Shown: positions 19,317 through 29,521, counted from the stretch's first letter. The stretch is 64,000 nucleotides of DNA from Ruegeria sp. THAF33 (GCF_009363615.1 NZ_CP045384.1:1672501-1736500); one strand, 5' to 3'. Notes: generated from the sequence alone by a model not told the origin. Program-made: numbers and translations.

Positions 19317-19796
19317 ATGAAAACGCTGTTTCCTATGCTGATACCTTTGATGGTGCTGTCTTCTTGCGGACCACTTTCGCTTTACTACCGCGAAGGTGAA
19401 ACCGTATCGCGCCTGCAAAAAGAGACCACTCAGTGCCAGCTGAAGGCGGTTAAAGAAGTGCCGGTAGCCAATCAGATCCGCCAAAGCCCGCCAACCTACT
19501 GGCCGGGGCGTACATATTGCGATGGCAGGGGTCGTTGCTATCGATCACCCGGCTGGTGGCAGCCCGGCCGTGTTTATACCGTGGATGTGAATCAGGGCCT
19601 GCGCAACACGGTCGAAGCGCAATGCATGGCCCAGAAAGGGTTTCGACCCGTCAGCCTGCCGCCGTGCAAGCAGAACGTCAAATCACGCGTGCCCGCGACG
19701 CGAACAACCACTTTGCCACCGCTCAACAGCGCGTCGTGCTTTGTGAAATTCGATGACGGCTCATTTCAAATCATAACGCCTGGCCAGGCCGGCTGA
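19317..19796 (+). CDS. predicted lipoprotein of unknown function
   Basis: A 159-residue protein with a lipoprotein signal (hydrophobic FPMLIPLMVL and lipobox LSSC, lipidated Cys17). The mature part is rich in Cys, Arg and aromatic residues, including CDGRGRCYRSPGWWQPG, and has six further cysteines, which suggests disulfides in the periplasm. No family is recognised. It lies alone on the plus strand between divergent trkA and convergent ntrX, and shares a hairpin with ntrX at its 3' end. Confidence 0.7.
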   Translation: MKTLFPMLIPLMVLSSCGPLSLYYREGETVSRLQKETTQCQLKAVKEVPVANQIRQSPPTYWPGRTYCDGRGRCYRSPGWWQPGRVYTVDVNQGLRNTVEAQCMAQKGFRPVSLPPCKQNVKSRVPATRTTTLPPLNSASCFVKFDDGSFQIITPGQAG

Positions 19797-19805
19797 GGCC
19801 GTGCG

Positions 19806-19827
19806 ACCGGCAGATTATTCTGCCGGT
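19806..19827. terminator. hairpin between convergent lipoprotein gene and ntrX
   Basis: A perfect 8-base stem (ACCGGCAG and CTGCCGGT) has an ATTATT loop. It starts nine bases after the lipoprotein stop and contains the ntrX stop codon. It could terminate either transcript, though neither side has a long T run. Confidence 0.5.
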
Positions 19828-21224
19828 TCGGGTTCATCGATTTGCGCCACGCGCGCACCGGATTTGTTCGAAGTCACCACGCCCAGAGATTTCAATTTCC
19901 GATGCAGGGCGCTGCGTTCCATGCCTACAAAGCTGGCCGTGCGGCTGATATTGCCGCCAAACCGGTTGATCTGTGTCAGCAGATACTCTCGCTCGAACGC
20001 CTCGCGGGCTTCGCGCAACGGCAAGGTGGCCAATGCGCCAGACAACACGACACGACCTGAATCTTCTGCCTTTTCTTCCTCGTTGGGCAACTCACGCGCC
20101 TCAATCGGGCCGGAGCCATCGCCAAGGATCAGAACCCGCTCGATCAGGTTTTTGAGCTGGCGCACGTTGCCGGGCCAGGTCATCGTCTGCAACAGCGCGA
20201 CAGCCTCTTCCGAAAGTTCCCTGATCGGCAAACCCTGAGTTTCGTTGCACATCTCGATAAAGTGCTGCGCCAGAACCGGGATATCTTCGCGCCGATCTTC
20301 CAGTGACGGCACGGCAATCGGGACGACGTTCAGACGGTGGTACAGCTCTTCCCGGAACCGTTCAGCCGCGATTTCTTCGTCAAGATCCTTGCTTGTTGAC
20401 GAGATCACGCGAAGGTCCACGCGCACCTTGTCACTGCCACCGACACGCTGGAACTGCTGGTCCACCAGCACCCGCAGGATTTTTGATTGTGTCCCAAGGG
20501 GCATGTCGGCAACTTCGTCAAAATAGACCACGCCTCCATGCGCCTCTTCCAGCAAACCCGATTCCACGCCGCGTTCTGCCGATTCCCGGCCAAACAGCAC
20601 CTCTTCCACACGTTCGGGTTCGATCCCGGCGCAGTTTACCGTGACAAATGGCGCGTTGGCGCGATTTGAATGGGCATGGATGTACCGTGCTGCAATCTCT
20701 TTGCCTGACCCAGCTGGGCCGCTGAGCATCACGCGGCCATTCGACTTGGTCACCTTGTCCAACTGCCCCTGCATGGCGCGGAACGCGGCGGATTTGCCGA
20801 TCATGTCGGAATTATTGACTTCTTTCCGCTTCAGAGACGCATTCTCGCGACGCAGGCGAGAGGTCTCCATCGCGCGGCGGATCACCACCATCAACTGGTC
20901 TATGTTGAACGGCTTTTCGATAAAATCATAGGCGCCCTGCTTGATTGCGGCGACGGCAATTTCAATGTTGCCGTGGCCCGAAATGATCACCACCGGCACA
21001 TCCGGGTTGTCGCGTTTCACCGCTTTCAGGATGTCGATGCCATCCATGCGGCTGTCTTTCAGCCAGATATCCAGGATCAACAACCCCGGCGGTTCAGAGT
21101 TGATTGACGCCATGCACTCGTCCGAGTTGGCCGCCAGCCGGGTTGAATAGCCTTCGTCCTCCAGAATGTCGGACACCAGCTCGCGAATATCGCGCTCATC
21201 ATCTACGATCAGAATGTCACTCAT
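19815..21224 (-). CDS. ntrX: nitrogen/redox response regulator NtrX
   Basis: A 469-residue response regulator, partner of NtrY. It has a receiver domain with phospho-acceptor D52, then an AAA+ domain with Walker A GPAGSGKE (169-176) and Walker B GGVVYFDEVAD, and a Fis-type HTH ending NISRTASFVGMERSALHRKLKSLGV. Where sigma-54 activators carry ELFGHEKGAFTGA, this protein has VLFGRESAERGVESG, so the sigma-54 contact loop is missing. It overlaps ntrY by four bases. In related organisms NtrYX controls nitrogen, redox and envelope functions. Confidence 0.94.
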   Translation of the reverse strand: MSDILIVDDERDIRELVSDILEDEGYSTRLAANSDECMASINSEPPGLLILDIWLKDSRMDGIDILKAVKRDNPDVPVVIISGHGNIEIAVAAIKQGAYDFIEKPFNIDQLMVVIRRAMETSRLRRENASLKRKEVNNSDMIGKSAAFRAMQGQLDKVTKSNGRVMLSGPAGSGKEIAARYIHAHSNRANAPFVTVNCAGIEPERVEEVLFGRESAERGVESGLLEEAHGGVVYFDEVADMPLGTQSKILRVLVDQQFQRVGGSDKVRVDLRVISSTSKDLDEEIAAERFREELYHRLNVVPIAVPSLEDRREDIPVLAQHFIEMCNETQGLPIRELSEEAVALLQTMTWPGNVRQLKNLIERVLILGDGSGPIEARELPNEEEKAEDSGRVVLSGALATLPLREAREAFEREYLLTQINRFGGNISRTASFVGMERSALHRKLKSLGVVTSNKSGARVAQIDEPEPAE

Positions 21225-23509
21225 CTTTGGCCTGCTTTCAGTTTGTTGGTTCTAATTGCCTGCTTCTGTGGCGCTGCCGTTTGGGACACAGTAACCCCCG
21301 GCAATCGGATCACGGCCATCGCGCCAAAATGGTCCTGTCCGTCAAACACGGGCGCATCCTCGAGGGTCAGCGCGCCGCCATGCTCTTCAATGATCTTCTT
21401 GACGATGGGCAGGCCCAGCCCGGTCCCTTCGTCACGTGTCGTTACATAGGGCTCAAACAGCCGTGCCCGATCCTCGGGCAGGCCGATCCCGTTGTCTGCA
21501 ATGGTTATGACCGTACCCGCATCATCACCGGTAACCGTCACTTTGATCTGTGGCTGAAGGTTGTCGGGCGCCCCTTTTTCCTTAAGGGTTGCAATGGCTT
21601 CCCCGGCATTCTTGATGAGGTTGGTAAGCGCCTGATTCAGCATGGTTGCATCGACATCAGCCATGATGGGCTGTTGCGGCAGATCGGCATCGATCTGCAC
21701 ATCCGGCTGCCCGGCCTGTTGCAGCAGGACCGCCTCGTGCACCAGATCAACAAGGTTTTCTTCCCTGCGTTCAGGTTCGGGCATCCGTGCAAATTTCGAG
21801 AATTCATCCACGATGCGGCGCAGATCGTTGGTCTGCCGCACAATCACATTAGTCATCGAATCCAGGCTGCTGCTGTCTTCCTCATCCAGTTTGCGCGAGA
21901 ATTTGCGCTTGATCCGTTCCGCGCTCAGCTGGATCGGTGTCAGAGGGTTCTTGATCTCATGCGCGATGCGGCGGGCCACGTCACCCCAGGCCGCCATCCG
22001 TTGGGCGCTGACCAGATCTGTGACGTCATCGAAGGCAACCACATAGCCTTCCAGTCCGCCATCTTCTCCGCGACGGATGGCCATGCGGACCAACAGGTTC
22101 TCGAGCCGTCCCTTGCGGGTCACTTTGATTTCGCCCTGAACGGCCTCTTGCCCGCTATCCTTCAGACTTTCAAACAGGGGCAGAAATTCCGGCACCGCAA
22201 TGCCGATGGCCAGATGCTGCTCGCCCCCGGTCCAATCCAGCAACCGCTCGGCCGAACGGTTCACGAATGTAATGCATCCTTCCGGGTCCACTCCAACGAC
22301 ACCCGAAGTGACCGAACTGAGCACCGAATCGAACAGACGGCGCCGGCTTTCAATTTGCCGCGTGTTCTCCAACAGCGTATCGCGCTGTCCTTTCAACTGC
22401 CGGGTCATCTGGTTGAAATACCGGCCCAGCATCGCGATTTCGTCGTCGCTGGCCTCTTCAATCACCTGGACGCTCAGATCACCGGCACCAACCCGCTGCG
22501 CCGCGGTGGTCAACCGCCCCACGGGACGCGACAGCCGTTCGGCAAACCACATGCCAAGGGACATTGCCGCAAGGATCAGGATCAACGCAAAGCCCAGATA
22601 CAACAGGCCGAACTCGAACAGCACCCTGCCCCGTTCGCTTTCCAGTTGCTGATAGAACTGTGCCGTTTCCTTGGTATCGTCCAGCAGCGTCAACAACTGC
22701 CCATCCACCTCGCGGCTGACATAGAGATAGCGATCCAGATAAGCCTTCAGAGGAACCAGCGCGCGGAACTCGTTGTTGGGCCAGTCGGCGATGATCAGCA
22801 GGCCCTTGTCGGTGGCTTCTGCAATCTGCTCGGGGGTTGGGGCTTCGTAGTTGAACAGGTAAGACCGGTCCCCGCGCGATTTGATTTCGCCACCACCGTC
22901 GATGACATAGGCTTCGCGCAGCCCCCGTTGAATCTGAGCTTGCCCCTGCGCCAGAACTTCGCGCAGTTCAGCGTCCGAGATATAGAAGTCCAGCGATCGT
23001 GCATTATCCAGATATCGCGCAAGAACAGACGCGTCTTGCGTTAACCCTCGGCGGTGTTCCAGTTCATACGCTTCTGCCGCCGTCAGCGAAGATCCCACGA
23101 CCTGACGCACGCGGTCGGAAAACCAGCCCTCAAGGCCGATATTGACGGTCAATCCGGCAAAAATCGCCACGGTCACGGTTGGAACCAGCGCCAGCAGAGT
23201 AAACGCCCCGATCAGGCGCAAATGCAGGCGCGAACCCGCCGACTTGGCCCGACGTGCGGCAATCAAGCTGCCAACCTGCCCAAGCACAAGTGCAGCAACA
23301 ACCAGAACGTATACGAGATCGGCCAACAGAATCAGCCGCAAAGTCGGTGCAGTGGCGCCAAGATCGAAAGGACCGATGACAAGGTAAGTGGCCAGCGCCA
23401 GAACGGGCCCCATGAGAACCAGGCCAAACGTGCCAAAATTGCGCAGTTTCCGTGATTTACGCCATCGACTGATCGATGGGATCATCCCGCTCTGTGCTCG
23501 GGTTGCCAC
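21221..23509 (-). CDS. ntrY: sensor histidine kinase NtrY
   Basis: A 762-residue membrane sensor kinase. Three N-terminal hydrophobic segments and a large periplasmic sensing region lead to another membrane segment (LLYLGFALILILAAMSLGMW), then HAMP (RLSRPVGRLTTAAQRVGAGD), PAS (FDSVLSSVTSGVVGVDPEG), HisKA with H517 in [11 protein letters not shown], and an HATPase with N, G1 and G2 boxes (NLIKNAGEA, DNGIGLP, GTGLGLPI). The start is a GTG with GAGGG seven bases upstream. An in-frame ATG eight codons later is an alternative. It phosphorylates NtrX. Confidence 0.94.
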   Translation of the reverse strand: MATRAQSGMIPSISRWRKSRKLRNFGTFGLVLMGPVLALATYLVIGPFDLGATAPTLRLILLADLVYVLVVAALVLGQVGSLIAARRAKSAGSRLHLRLIGAFTLLALVPTVTVAIFAGLTVNIGLEGWFSDRVRQVVGSSLTAAEAYELEHRRGLTQDASVLARYLDNARSLDFYISDAELREVLAQGQAQIQRGLREAYVIDGGGEIKSRGDRSYLFNYEAPTPEQIAEATDKGLLIIADWPNNEFRALVPLKAYLDRYLYVSREVDGQLLTLLDDTKETAQFYQQLESERGRVLFEFGLLYLGFALILILAAMSLGMWFAERLSRPVGRLTTAAQRVGAGDLSVQVIEEASDDEIAMLGRYFNQMTRQLKGQRDTLLENTRQIESRRRLFDSVLSSVTSGVVGVDPEGCITFVNRSAERLLDWTGGEQHLAIGIAVPEFLPLFESLKDSGQEAVQGEIKVTRKGRLENLLVRMAIRRGEDGGLEGYVVAFDDVTDLVSAQRMAAWGDVARRIAHEIKNPLTPIQLSAERIKRKFSRKLDEEDSSSLDSMTNVIVRQTNDLRRIVDEFSKFARMPEPERREENLVDLVHEAVLLQQAGQPDVQIDADLPQQPIMADVDATMLNQALTNLIKNAGEAIATLKEKGAPDNLQPQIKVTVTGDDAGTVITIADNGIGLPEDRARLFEPYVTTRDEGTGLGLPIVKKIIEEHGGALTLEDAPVFDGQDHFGAMAVIRLPGVTVSQTAAPQKQAIRTNKLKAGQR

Positions 23510-23608
23510 TGTCTGCCCTCATCCTGATGTGCCGCTTGAGCGGCTTACCGCCATATATCGTGATCTTTTCCCAACAGATGCCGGGATGCCACGGTTTGTG
23601 TGGCGATA

Positions 23609-24976
23609 TTACATCAGTTTGCGTCGACGTGTCACCTGAATATCGAGATCCGTAATCTTTTTTCGCAACGTATTTCGGTTGATTCCCAGCAAATCGGCAC
23701 ATTTCGCCTGATTTCCGCCAGTTGCATCCAGCGCGATTTCGATCAGTGGGGCCTCAACTTCCCGCAATATGCGTTGATACAGGCCCGGGGGCGGCAGAAT
23801 GTTGCCGTGCAGGTCAAAATACCTCCGCAGATGCCGCTCGACCGAGGTCGAAAGCTTTTCGCGTTCACCGCCGCTCAGGACCGGTTCCGCCTCTGGCTGG
23901 CTGCCAAGCACCGTTTCCACTTCGGCTTTGGTGATTTCATCAGCACGGCTGGTCAGACCCAACCGGCGCACGGCATTTTCCAGTTGCCGCACGTTCCCGG
24001 GCCAGGAATAGCGCCGCACCAGTTCCACCGCCTCGGGGCTGAGCCAGCGCTTGGTGCCGTTTTCCCGCTCTTCCCGCGCCAGGAAATGCTCGGCCAGCAG
24101 CGGAATGTCATCCACCCTTTCACGCAGTGATGGAACGTGGATCGTCGCCCCGCACAAGCGATAATAAAGGTCCTGACGGATGCGCCCGTTCTCCATCCCT
24201 TCGGTCAGGTCTGATTGGCTGGTGGCCATGAAACGGGGAACGTGATCGCCCGGTGTGTCCATCATGCGGACGATGCGCGCCTGAACCTGATCTTCGATAT
24301 CAGCGATTTCGTCTATCAAAAGCGTACCGCCGCGAACCCGCGCCATCACACGGGCCGGGCCTTCCAGATCGCGCAATTCGGCAGCGGTGACAGTGACAAA
24401 GGGCAAGGTTCGACGGTCGGAAAAATCGTGAATGGCTCGGGCAATCAGTGACTTGCCCGTGCCGCTTTCACCGGAAATCATGACCGAGAGATCCGTGTTC
24501 ATCACCCGGGCGACCAACCGGTACAGGGCCTGCATCACCGGTGTTCGCCCGACCAGTGGCAGTTCTTCGGGGCGCTCGCTTGTGCCCACGGTCGGCTCTG
24601 GCTGGGCGCGTTGCTTCTGATCCAGCGCCCGCGCTGTCCGCTTCATCAGATCCGGCAGGTCGAAGGGTTTTGGCAGATAATCGTACGCATCCGCCTCTGT
24701 CGCCTGAATCGCCGTCATGATGGTGTTTTGTGCGGAAATCACGATCACCGGCAAACCGGGGCGGTCTTCGGCTATCTTCGGCAGCATCTCAAGACCGTTT
24801 CCATCGGGCATGACCACGTCGGAAATCACCACGTCCCCTTTCCCCTCGCCGACCCAGCGCATCAACGTGGTCAGTGATGAGGTCGCATGCACCTTGCACC
24901 CGGCACGCGTCAGGGCCTGTGTCAGAACAGTGCGGATCGTGCGATCGTCGTCCGCGACCAATACGGTGCCATCCAT
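23609..24976 (-). CDS. ntrC: nitrogen regulation response regulator NtrC, sigma-54-independent type
   Basis: A 455-residue regulator with receiver phospho-acceptor D53, AAA+ Walker A GESGTGKS (169-176), Walker [12 protein letters not shown] and a Fis-type HTH ([20 protein letters not shown]). Between residues about 200 and 215 the segment that normally holds GAFTGA is deleted, as described for Rhodobacter capsulatus NtrC, which activates with the housekeeping sigma factor. It overlaps ntrB by one base (TGATG) and is followed by 99 bases before ntrY. Expected targets include glutamine synthetase and amt-type genes. Confidence 0.94.
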   Translation of the reverse strand: MDGTVLVADDDRTIRTVLTQALTRAGCKVHATSSLTTLMRWVGEGKGDVVISDVVMPDGNGLEMLPKIAEDRPGLPVIVISAQNTIMTAIQATEADAYDYLPKPFDLPDLMKRTARALDQKQRAQPEPTVGTSERPEELPLVGRTPVMQALYRLVARVMNTDLSVMISGESGTGKSLIARAIHDFSDRRTLPFVTVTAAELRDLEGPARVMARVRGGTLLIDEIADIEDQVQARIVRMMDTPGDHVPRFMATSQSDLTEGMENGRIRQDLYYRLCGATIHVPSLRERVDDIPLLAEHFLAREERENGTKRWLSPEAVELVRRYSWPGNVRQLENAVRRLGLTSRADEITKAEVETVLGSQPEAEPVLSGGEREKLSTSVERHLRRYFDLHGNILPPPGLYQRILREVEAPLIEIALDATGGNQAKCADLLGINRNTLRKKITDLDIQVTRRRKLM

Positions 24977-26064
24977 CAGGTGCTCTCCTTCTTGTCCTCG
25001 ATTGCGTCTCGCGGCGCGCGGCGCAGCGACAGTTTGAATACCGTTCGCCCGGGCACGGATTCGGCCGAAATCCAGCCGTCATGGTCCGAGATGATCTTGC
25101 TGACCAGCGCCAGCCCCAGGCCGGTGCCGTTTTCCTTGCCGGATACGAAGGGATCAAAAATGTCGCCGCGGATGTCTTCTGGCAGGCCCGGACCATCATC
25201 GATGATCTCGATCTGCAAAGGCAGCGAATGCCCTGACCCGTCACTGCGACGCAACCGGAAGGAATGTTCGAAATAGGTCCGCAGGCGGATCGTTCCGCCC
25301 TGCGGTCCTGCCGCTTCGGACGCGTTCCTGAGCAGATTCAGGATCACCTGCAGAATCTGATCCGGGTCTCCGTAAGCCAGCGGCAGCGACGGGTCATAGT
25401 CTTCGACGATCGTCATATCAGCGCCAAATCCCAACAATGCCGACCGTCTTGCGCGATCAAGCACATCGTGGATGTTGACCGGCTTGAAGTCAGGTTTCTG
25501 AAGGTTCCCGAATTGCTCGACCTGTTCCAGCAACTTCACGATCCGGCGGCTTTCGGCAACAATAAGGTCTGTCAGTTCAAGATCTTGCGGCGGTATATTC
25601 ATGCTGAGCAACTGCGCCGCACCGGTGATCCCGGCCAGCGGGTTCTTGATCTCGTGCGCCAGCATTTCCGCCATGCCGATGGCGGATTGTGCCGCGGATT
25701 TGACCGTATTCCCCCGCGTCATCCGACCTGCCAGTTCACGAGGCGAGATGATCATGATCATAGAGCCCGGATGCCCGACCAAAGGCGCAATCTGCAACGC
25801 GCATTGCAGCGGCGCTCGGCTACCCGACCCCACATCCACATCATTCACGAACAAAGGCGTGCCCTGCCAGCGGGCGCGCTCGAACGCCTCTTCCAACGGC
25901 GCGTCCACGGCGATCTGATCCCACACCGGATGGCCGATCACCGATTTGCGCGACGCGTTCAGAAACCCCTCACCCGCAGCATTCACATCGGATATCCGGT
26001 CCTGTTCATCAATAATGAACGCCGGAACCGGCAGCGAGTTCCAGATGCTGGCATCGGAATTCAT
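24976..26064 (-). CDS. ntrB: nitrogen sensor histidine kinase NtrB
   Basis: A 362-residue soluble kinase with an N-terminal PAS domain (residues about 5-110), HisKA with H137 in [20 protein letters not shown], and an HATPase with [16 protein letters not shown] and GTGLGLAL. It phosphorylates or dephosphorylates NtrC under control of PII. The ATG overlaps the dusB stop by four bases. The order dusB-ntrB-ntrC matches the nifR3-ntrB-ntrC operon of Rhodobacter. A PII gene is not present in the window. Confidence 0.95.
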   Translation of the reverse strand: MNSDASIWNSLPVPAFIIDEQDRISDVNAAGEGFLNASRKSVIGHPVWDQIAVDAPLEEAFERARWQGTPLFVNDVDVGSGSRAPLQCALQIAPLVGHPGSMIMIISPRELAGRMTRGNTVKSAAQSAIGMAEMLAHEIKNPLAGITGAAQLLSMNIPPQDLELTDLIVAESRRIVKLLEQVEQFGNLQKPDFKPVNIHDVLDRARRSALLGFGADMTIVEDYDPSLPLAYGDPDQILQVILNLLRNASEAAGPQGGTIRLRTYFEHSFRLRRSDGSGHSLPLQIEIIDDGPGLPEDIRGDIFDPFVSGKENGTGLGLALVSKIISDHDGWISAESVPGRTVFKLSLRRAPRDAIEDKKEST

Positions 26065-27044
26065 GCCGCCACCTCGTCCGTATCGCTGAGCGCATCTGCC
26101 AACAGGCGCAGAACTTCCGCCGGATCACGTGACGTCAGGACCGCCCGGCGCAAGGGCGCAGGCGTTGCGGCTTCGTCCATGTACCATCCCAAGTGCTTGC
26201 GGGCGACACGCAGACCCAGATCAGCGCCATAGAAATCCAGCATCGACTGATAATGCGCGCAAACCATATCAACCAGATCATGACCGGTCGGAATCTCGGG
26301 CGCTTCGGCCCCGTACAGGTCATGGCAGATTTGCGCCAAAACCCAAGGCTTGCCCTGGGCGCCACGACCGACCATCACCCCATCCGCGCCGGATTGGCGC
26401 AACGCGGTTCGGGCGGCGTCAGAGTCCACGATGTCTCCGTTCGCGATAACCGGGATCGATACGGCCTCTTTCACCGCCCGGATCGCCTGCCAATCGGCGT
26501 GACCCTTGTAGAACTGACAGCGTGTGCGGCCATGGATCGTGACCATCTGAATACCCGCGTCCTGAGCGCGGCGTGCCACGTCGGGCGCGTTCAACAGACT
26601 ATCGTCCCATCCCAGCCGGGTTTTCAGCGTCACCGGCAGATCGACCGCGCCCACCACGGCCTCGATCAGTGCCAGCGCGTGGTCCGGCGTTTTCAGTAGG
26701 GCCGAGCCGGAATAACCGTTTGTTACCTTCTTGGCGGGGCACCCCATGTTGATGTCGATCACCCGCGCGCCACGGTCGGCCACCTGACGGGCCGCCTCGG
26801 CCATCCAATGGGCCTCGCGCCCGGCCAGTTGCACGGCGGTGTTTTCCACATCCGCGGACAGTTCCGCCCGTTCCCGCACGCCGGGCTTGGCCTGTACCAT
26901 CTCTTGACTGGCGACCATTTCACTGACGACCATGCCCGCACCGAAACGCACCACCAGATCGCGAAACGGGCGGTCGGTGATTCCGGCCATGGGGGCCAGC
27001 AAAACAGGCGGTGCTATTTCCTTGTCGGCAAGGTGCAGTGTCAA
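26061..27044 (-). CDS. dusB: tRNA-dihydrouridine synthase DusB (NifR3)
   Basis: A flavoenzyme of about 327 residues that reduces uridine to dihydrouridine in tRNA. The N-terminal VLLAPMAGITDRPFRDLVVRF, the active-site cysteine in NMGCPAKKVTN, and the FMN/tRNA segments TIHGRTRCQFYKG and VIANGDI are all present. No ATG fits. I place the start at the TTG at 27042-27044, which has AAGGA about eight bases upstream and gives the usual family N-terminus. A TTG 25 codons earlier (27119) is also open. It is the first gene of the ntr operon, as nifR3 is in Rhodobacter. Confidence 0.93.
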   Translation of the reverse strand: MTLHLADKEIAPPVLLAPMAGITDRPFRDLVVRFGAGMVVSEMVASQEMVQAKPGVRERAELSADVENTAVQLAGREAHWMAEAARQVADRGARVIDINMGCPAKKVTNGYSGSALLKTPDHALALIEAVVGAVDLPVTLKTRLGWDDSLLNAPDVARRAQDAGIQMVTIHGRTRCQFYKGHADWQAIRAVKEAVSIPVIANGDIVDSDAARTALRQSGADGVMVGRGAQGKPWVLAQICHDLYGAEAPEIPTGHDLVDMVCAHYQSMLDFYGADLGLRVARKHLGWYMDEAATPAPLRRAVLTSRDPAEVLRLLADALSDTDEVAA

Positions 27045-27226
27045 CGTGCTTAATCCTTGGGCAGTTGTGGTTTTGATATCGGTTTCTGCGCATATGAACA
27101 ACAAATCGGCATGCAGCAAGCCCGCAAAATCATCATTTGCCTAATTATTAATCACATGACCATAGGTGATTGCCTCTGCATTCACCGCCGCCTAAACAAT
27201 GCCCATCACGAGGAGAGCGCGCACAT
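27045..27226. promoter_or_regulatory. divergent promoter region of dusB-ntr and ispDF
   Basis: This A+T-richer gap separates the two divergent transcription units. It contains an imperfect inverted repeat, AATCAC and GTGATT separated by ten bases (27150-27171), which could bind a regulator. Individual -35/-10 boxes cannot be assigned reliably. Confidence 0.35.
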
Positions 27227-28357
27227 ATGACAACTGCCGCCATCATAGTTGCCGCCGGTCGCGGGTCGCGCGCCGGGGGTGGCGTGCCAAAGCAATGGCG
27301 CAGCCTTGCGGGCCGGCGGGTGGCCGATTGGACGATCGAGCGCTTTCGCGGACAGGTGGATCACATTGTTCTGGTGTTGTCCGACGAAGACAGCGCCGCA
27401 TGGGAAGAATTCCGTGAAACCGAGCTGATCCTGGCTGCGGGCGGAACGGATCGCGCGGGATCGGTGCGCAATGGATTGGCTGCACTGGCCGACCGGAACG
27501 TACAGCGCGTTTTGATCCACGACGTTGCAAGGCCTTGCGTCACACCCCGCATCATCACCGACGTTCTGAACGCCCTGGAAACATGTCCGGCGGCGGCGCC
27601 CGGGCTGGCGGTGACCGATGCGCTGTGGGTTGGGCATGAACAGGCCGTGACCGGTACGCAGGATCGCAGCAACCTGTTCGCCGCGCAAACTCCGCAGGGG
27701 TTTCACTATGACACCATCACCGCCGCCCACGCCGCCCATCCGGGCGGCGCTGCGGATGATGTCGAGGTGGCCCGCGCCGCCGGCCTTGATGTCTGCATCA
27801 TACCGGGCGATGCGGACAATCTGAAAATCACCCGACCCGAGGATTTTGCCCGGGCGGAACGCATAATGGGAACGGAAATGGATGTAAGGCTGGGCAACGG
27901 GTACGATGTGCACCGTTTTGGCGATGGGGATCATGTGATCCTTTGCGGTGTGAAAGTGCCACATGACCGCGGACTGCAAGGCCATTCGGATGCCGATGTC
28001 GGAATGCACGCGGTTACCGATGCGATCTATGGCGCACTGGCGCAGGGCGATATCGGGCAGCATTTCCCGCCTTCGGACCCGCAATGGAAAGGCGCCGCCA
28101 GCGAGATTTTCCTGCGCCACGCGGTCGAGCTGGCGGGGCAGATGGGATACCGTATCTCGAACGTCGATTGCACGCTGGTCTGCGAATATCCAAAGATTGG
28201 CCCTCATGCACCAGCCATGCGAGAAAAAATTTCTGAAATCATGGACCTGCGTGCAGATCAGGTTTCGGTCAAGGCGACAACGTCCGAGCGTCTGGGCTTC
28301 ACCGGCCGCAGCGAGGGCATCGCCTCTTTGGCCACGGCATGTCTGGTGAAAGCATGA
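27227..28357 (+). CDS. ispDF: bifunctional IspD/IspF of the MEP isoprenoid pathway
   Basis: A 376-residue fusion. Residues 1-220 are 2-C-methyl-D-erythritol 4-phosphate cytidylyltransferase ([21 protein letters not shown] and the conserved [10 protein letters not shown]). Residues 222-376 are 2-C-methyl-D-erythritol 2,4-cyclodiphosphate synthase ([10 protein letters not shown], metal site [22 protein letters not shown]). The fusion catalyses two non-consecutive MEP steps and is common in alphaproteobacteria. The ATG is preceded by GAGGAGAG. An earlier in-frame start is not needed. The stop overlaps pgpA (ATGA). Confidence 0.95.
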   Translation: MTTAAIIVAAGRGSRAGGGVPKQWRSLAGRRVADWTIERFRGQVDHIVLVLSDEDSAAWEEFRETELILAAGGTDRAGSVRNGLAALADRNVQRVLIHDVARPCVTPRIITDVLNALETCPAAAPGLAVTDALWVGHEQAVTGTQDRSNLFAAQTPQGFHYDTITAAHAAHPGGAADDVEVARAAGLDVCIIPGDADNLKITRPEDFARAERIMGTEMDVRLGNGYDVHRFGDGDHVILCGVKVPHDRGLQGHSDADVGMHAVTDAIYGALAQGDIGQHFPPSDPQWKGAASEIFLRHAVELAGQMGYRISNVDCTLVCEYPKIGPHAPAMREKISEIMDLRADQVSVKATTSERLGFTGRSEGIASLATACLVKA

Positions 28358-28851
28358 ACGCGGCACAGATGATCGGGACTGTCGGTGGCGTTGGCTATTT
28401 GCGCCCTGCCCCGGGCACCTGGGGATCGCTGGTGGCCCTGCCAATGGCCTGGGTATTGCACATGCTGGGTGGTTTCCCGTTGCTGGCCCTGGCAACGGTT
28501 GCGGTTTTTGTCGGCGGCCTGTGGGCCACACGCGTGATGACCGAGGGTCAGGATGACCACGACCCATCTGAAATCGTCATCGATGAGGTCGCAGGCCAGT
28601 TCATTGCGCTTTGGGCAATTTCCTATCCGTCCTGGGCGCATGGAATCGACATTACCGCGCTCTGGCCCGGCTGGGTTGGTGGGTTCATCCTGTTTCGTCT
28701 GTTCGACATCACCAAACCCGGCCCTGTCGGCTGGGCTGATCGCCGCGGCGATCCGATGGGCGTGATGCTGGATGACGTGATTGCGGGTATATTTGCAGCC
28801 ATCGGAGTGATGGTTCTGGCAGGTATCGCACACGGAGTTCTGGGGTTATGA
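28354..28851 (+). CDS. pgpA: phosphatidylglycerophosphatase A
   Basis: A 165-residue membrane enzyme that dephosphorylates phosphatidylglycerophosphate to phosphatidylglycerol. The signatures [10 protein letters not shown] near the N-terminus, [16 protein letters not shown] in the middle and the segment [17 protein letters not shown] are characteristic. It has about four membrane helices. I use the ATG overlapping the ispDF stop, which has a better ribosome binding context than the ATG five codons earlier. It overlaps cinA by four bases, so ispDF-pgpA-cinA are one coupled operon. Confidence 0.93.
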   Translation: MNAAQMIGTVGGVGYLRPAPGTWGSLVALPMAWVLHMLGGFPLLALATVAVFVGGLWATRVMTEGQDDHDPSEIVIDEVAGQFIALWAISYPSWAHGIDITALWPGWVGGFILFRLFDITKPGPVGWADRRGDPMGVMLDDVIAGIFAAIGVMVLAGIAHGVLGL

Positions 28852-29324
28852 ACGTGACAGACCTGCTGGACCGCGCCAAGGCGCAGGGCGTGATGATCGC
28901 CACCGCCGAAAGCTGCACCGGAGGCATGGTCGCTGCGGCCCTGACCGATATTCCCGGCAGCTCTGCGGTCGTAGATCGGGGTTTCGTCACCTACACCAAC
29001 GAGGCCAAACAGGACATGCTGGGTGTTCGGGCCGAAACGCTGAACGCGCACGGTGCGGTTTCCGAACAGGTGGCCCGTGAAATGGCAGATGGCGCGCTGC
29101 GCAACTCACTGGCTCAACTTGCCGTCTCGATCACGGGAATTGCCGGGCCGGGCGGGTCCGAATTCAAACCCGAAGGGCGCGTGTGTTTTGGTTTGGCCGT
29201 CAAGGGACAGCCGACGCATGTTGAAACCGTCGAATTCGGTGCACCCGGTCGCAATGCCGTGCGGCGCGCGGCGCGTGACCACGCCTTGACCCTGCTGTAC
29301 ACGGCCCTTTCCACAGACGCCTAA
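28848..29324 (+). CDS. pncC: nicotinamide-nucleotide amidase, CinA C-terminal domain family (PncC)
   Basis: A 158-residue stand-alone CinA C-terminal domain, which deamidates NMN to nicotinate mononucleotide in the pyridine nucleotide cycle. The catalytic segment TAESCTGGMVAAALTDIPGSS and the later SITGIAGPGGSEFKPEGRV are visible. The N-terminal COG1058 half of full-length CinA is absent, as is common in this group. It is translationally coupled to pgpA. Confidence 0.9.
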   Translation: MNVTDLLDRAKAQGVMIATAESCTGGMVAAALTDIPGSSAVVDRGFVTYTNEAKQDMLGVRAETLNAHGAVSEQVAREMADGALRNSLAQLAVSITGIAGPGGSEFKPEGRVCFGLAVKGQPTHVETVEFGAPGRNAVRRAARDHALTLLYTALSTDA

Positions 29325-29370
29325 ACTTTCAGCACATGGCCAAAAAAATCGCTTCTTTTGAAGTCAGTTG

Positions 29371-29401
29371 AAAAAAGGCTGCCAAAACAGGCACTTTTTT
29401 T
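29371..29401 (+). terminator. probable terminator of the ispDF-pgpA-pncC operon
   Basis: An A-rich 5' arm, TGCC/GGCA stem core with loop AAAACA, and a run of seven T make a terminator-like hairpin if a two-base bulge in the lower stem is allowed. It lies 46 bases after the pncC stop. Confidence 0.4.
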
Positions 29402-29521
29402 CGCTTTGCCTCTTTTTTCTCCAACCGACGGTGGCTTGAAACAGCCCACACCGCTCACGCAGCGCCGATCCGTGCCCAGTTTCCACGGATCCGCGCACTC
29501 ATTCGGAAGGGAGAATGGCCC

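Noticed and set aside
21104..23044. A 646-codon plus-strand open frame
   Set aside because: It is antisense to ntrY and ntrX, which are intact and conserved. High G+C gives long shadow frames.
29389..29405. Possible sigma-54 promoter before amt (GGCAC ... CGC)
   Set aside because: The spacing between the GG and GC elements is one base too long, and the local NtrC lacks the sigma-54 contact motif. The sequence is better read as part of a terminator.
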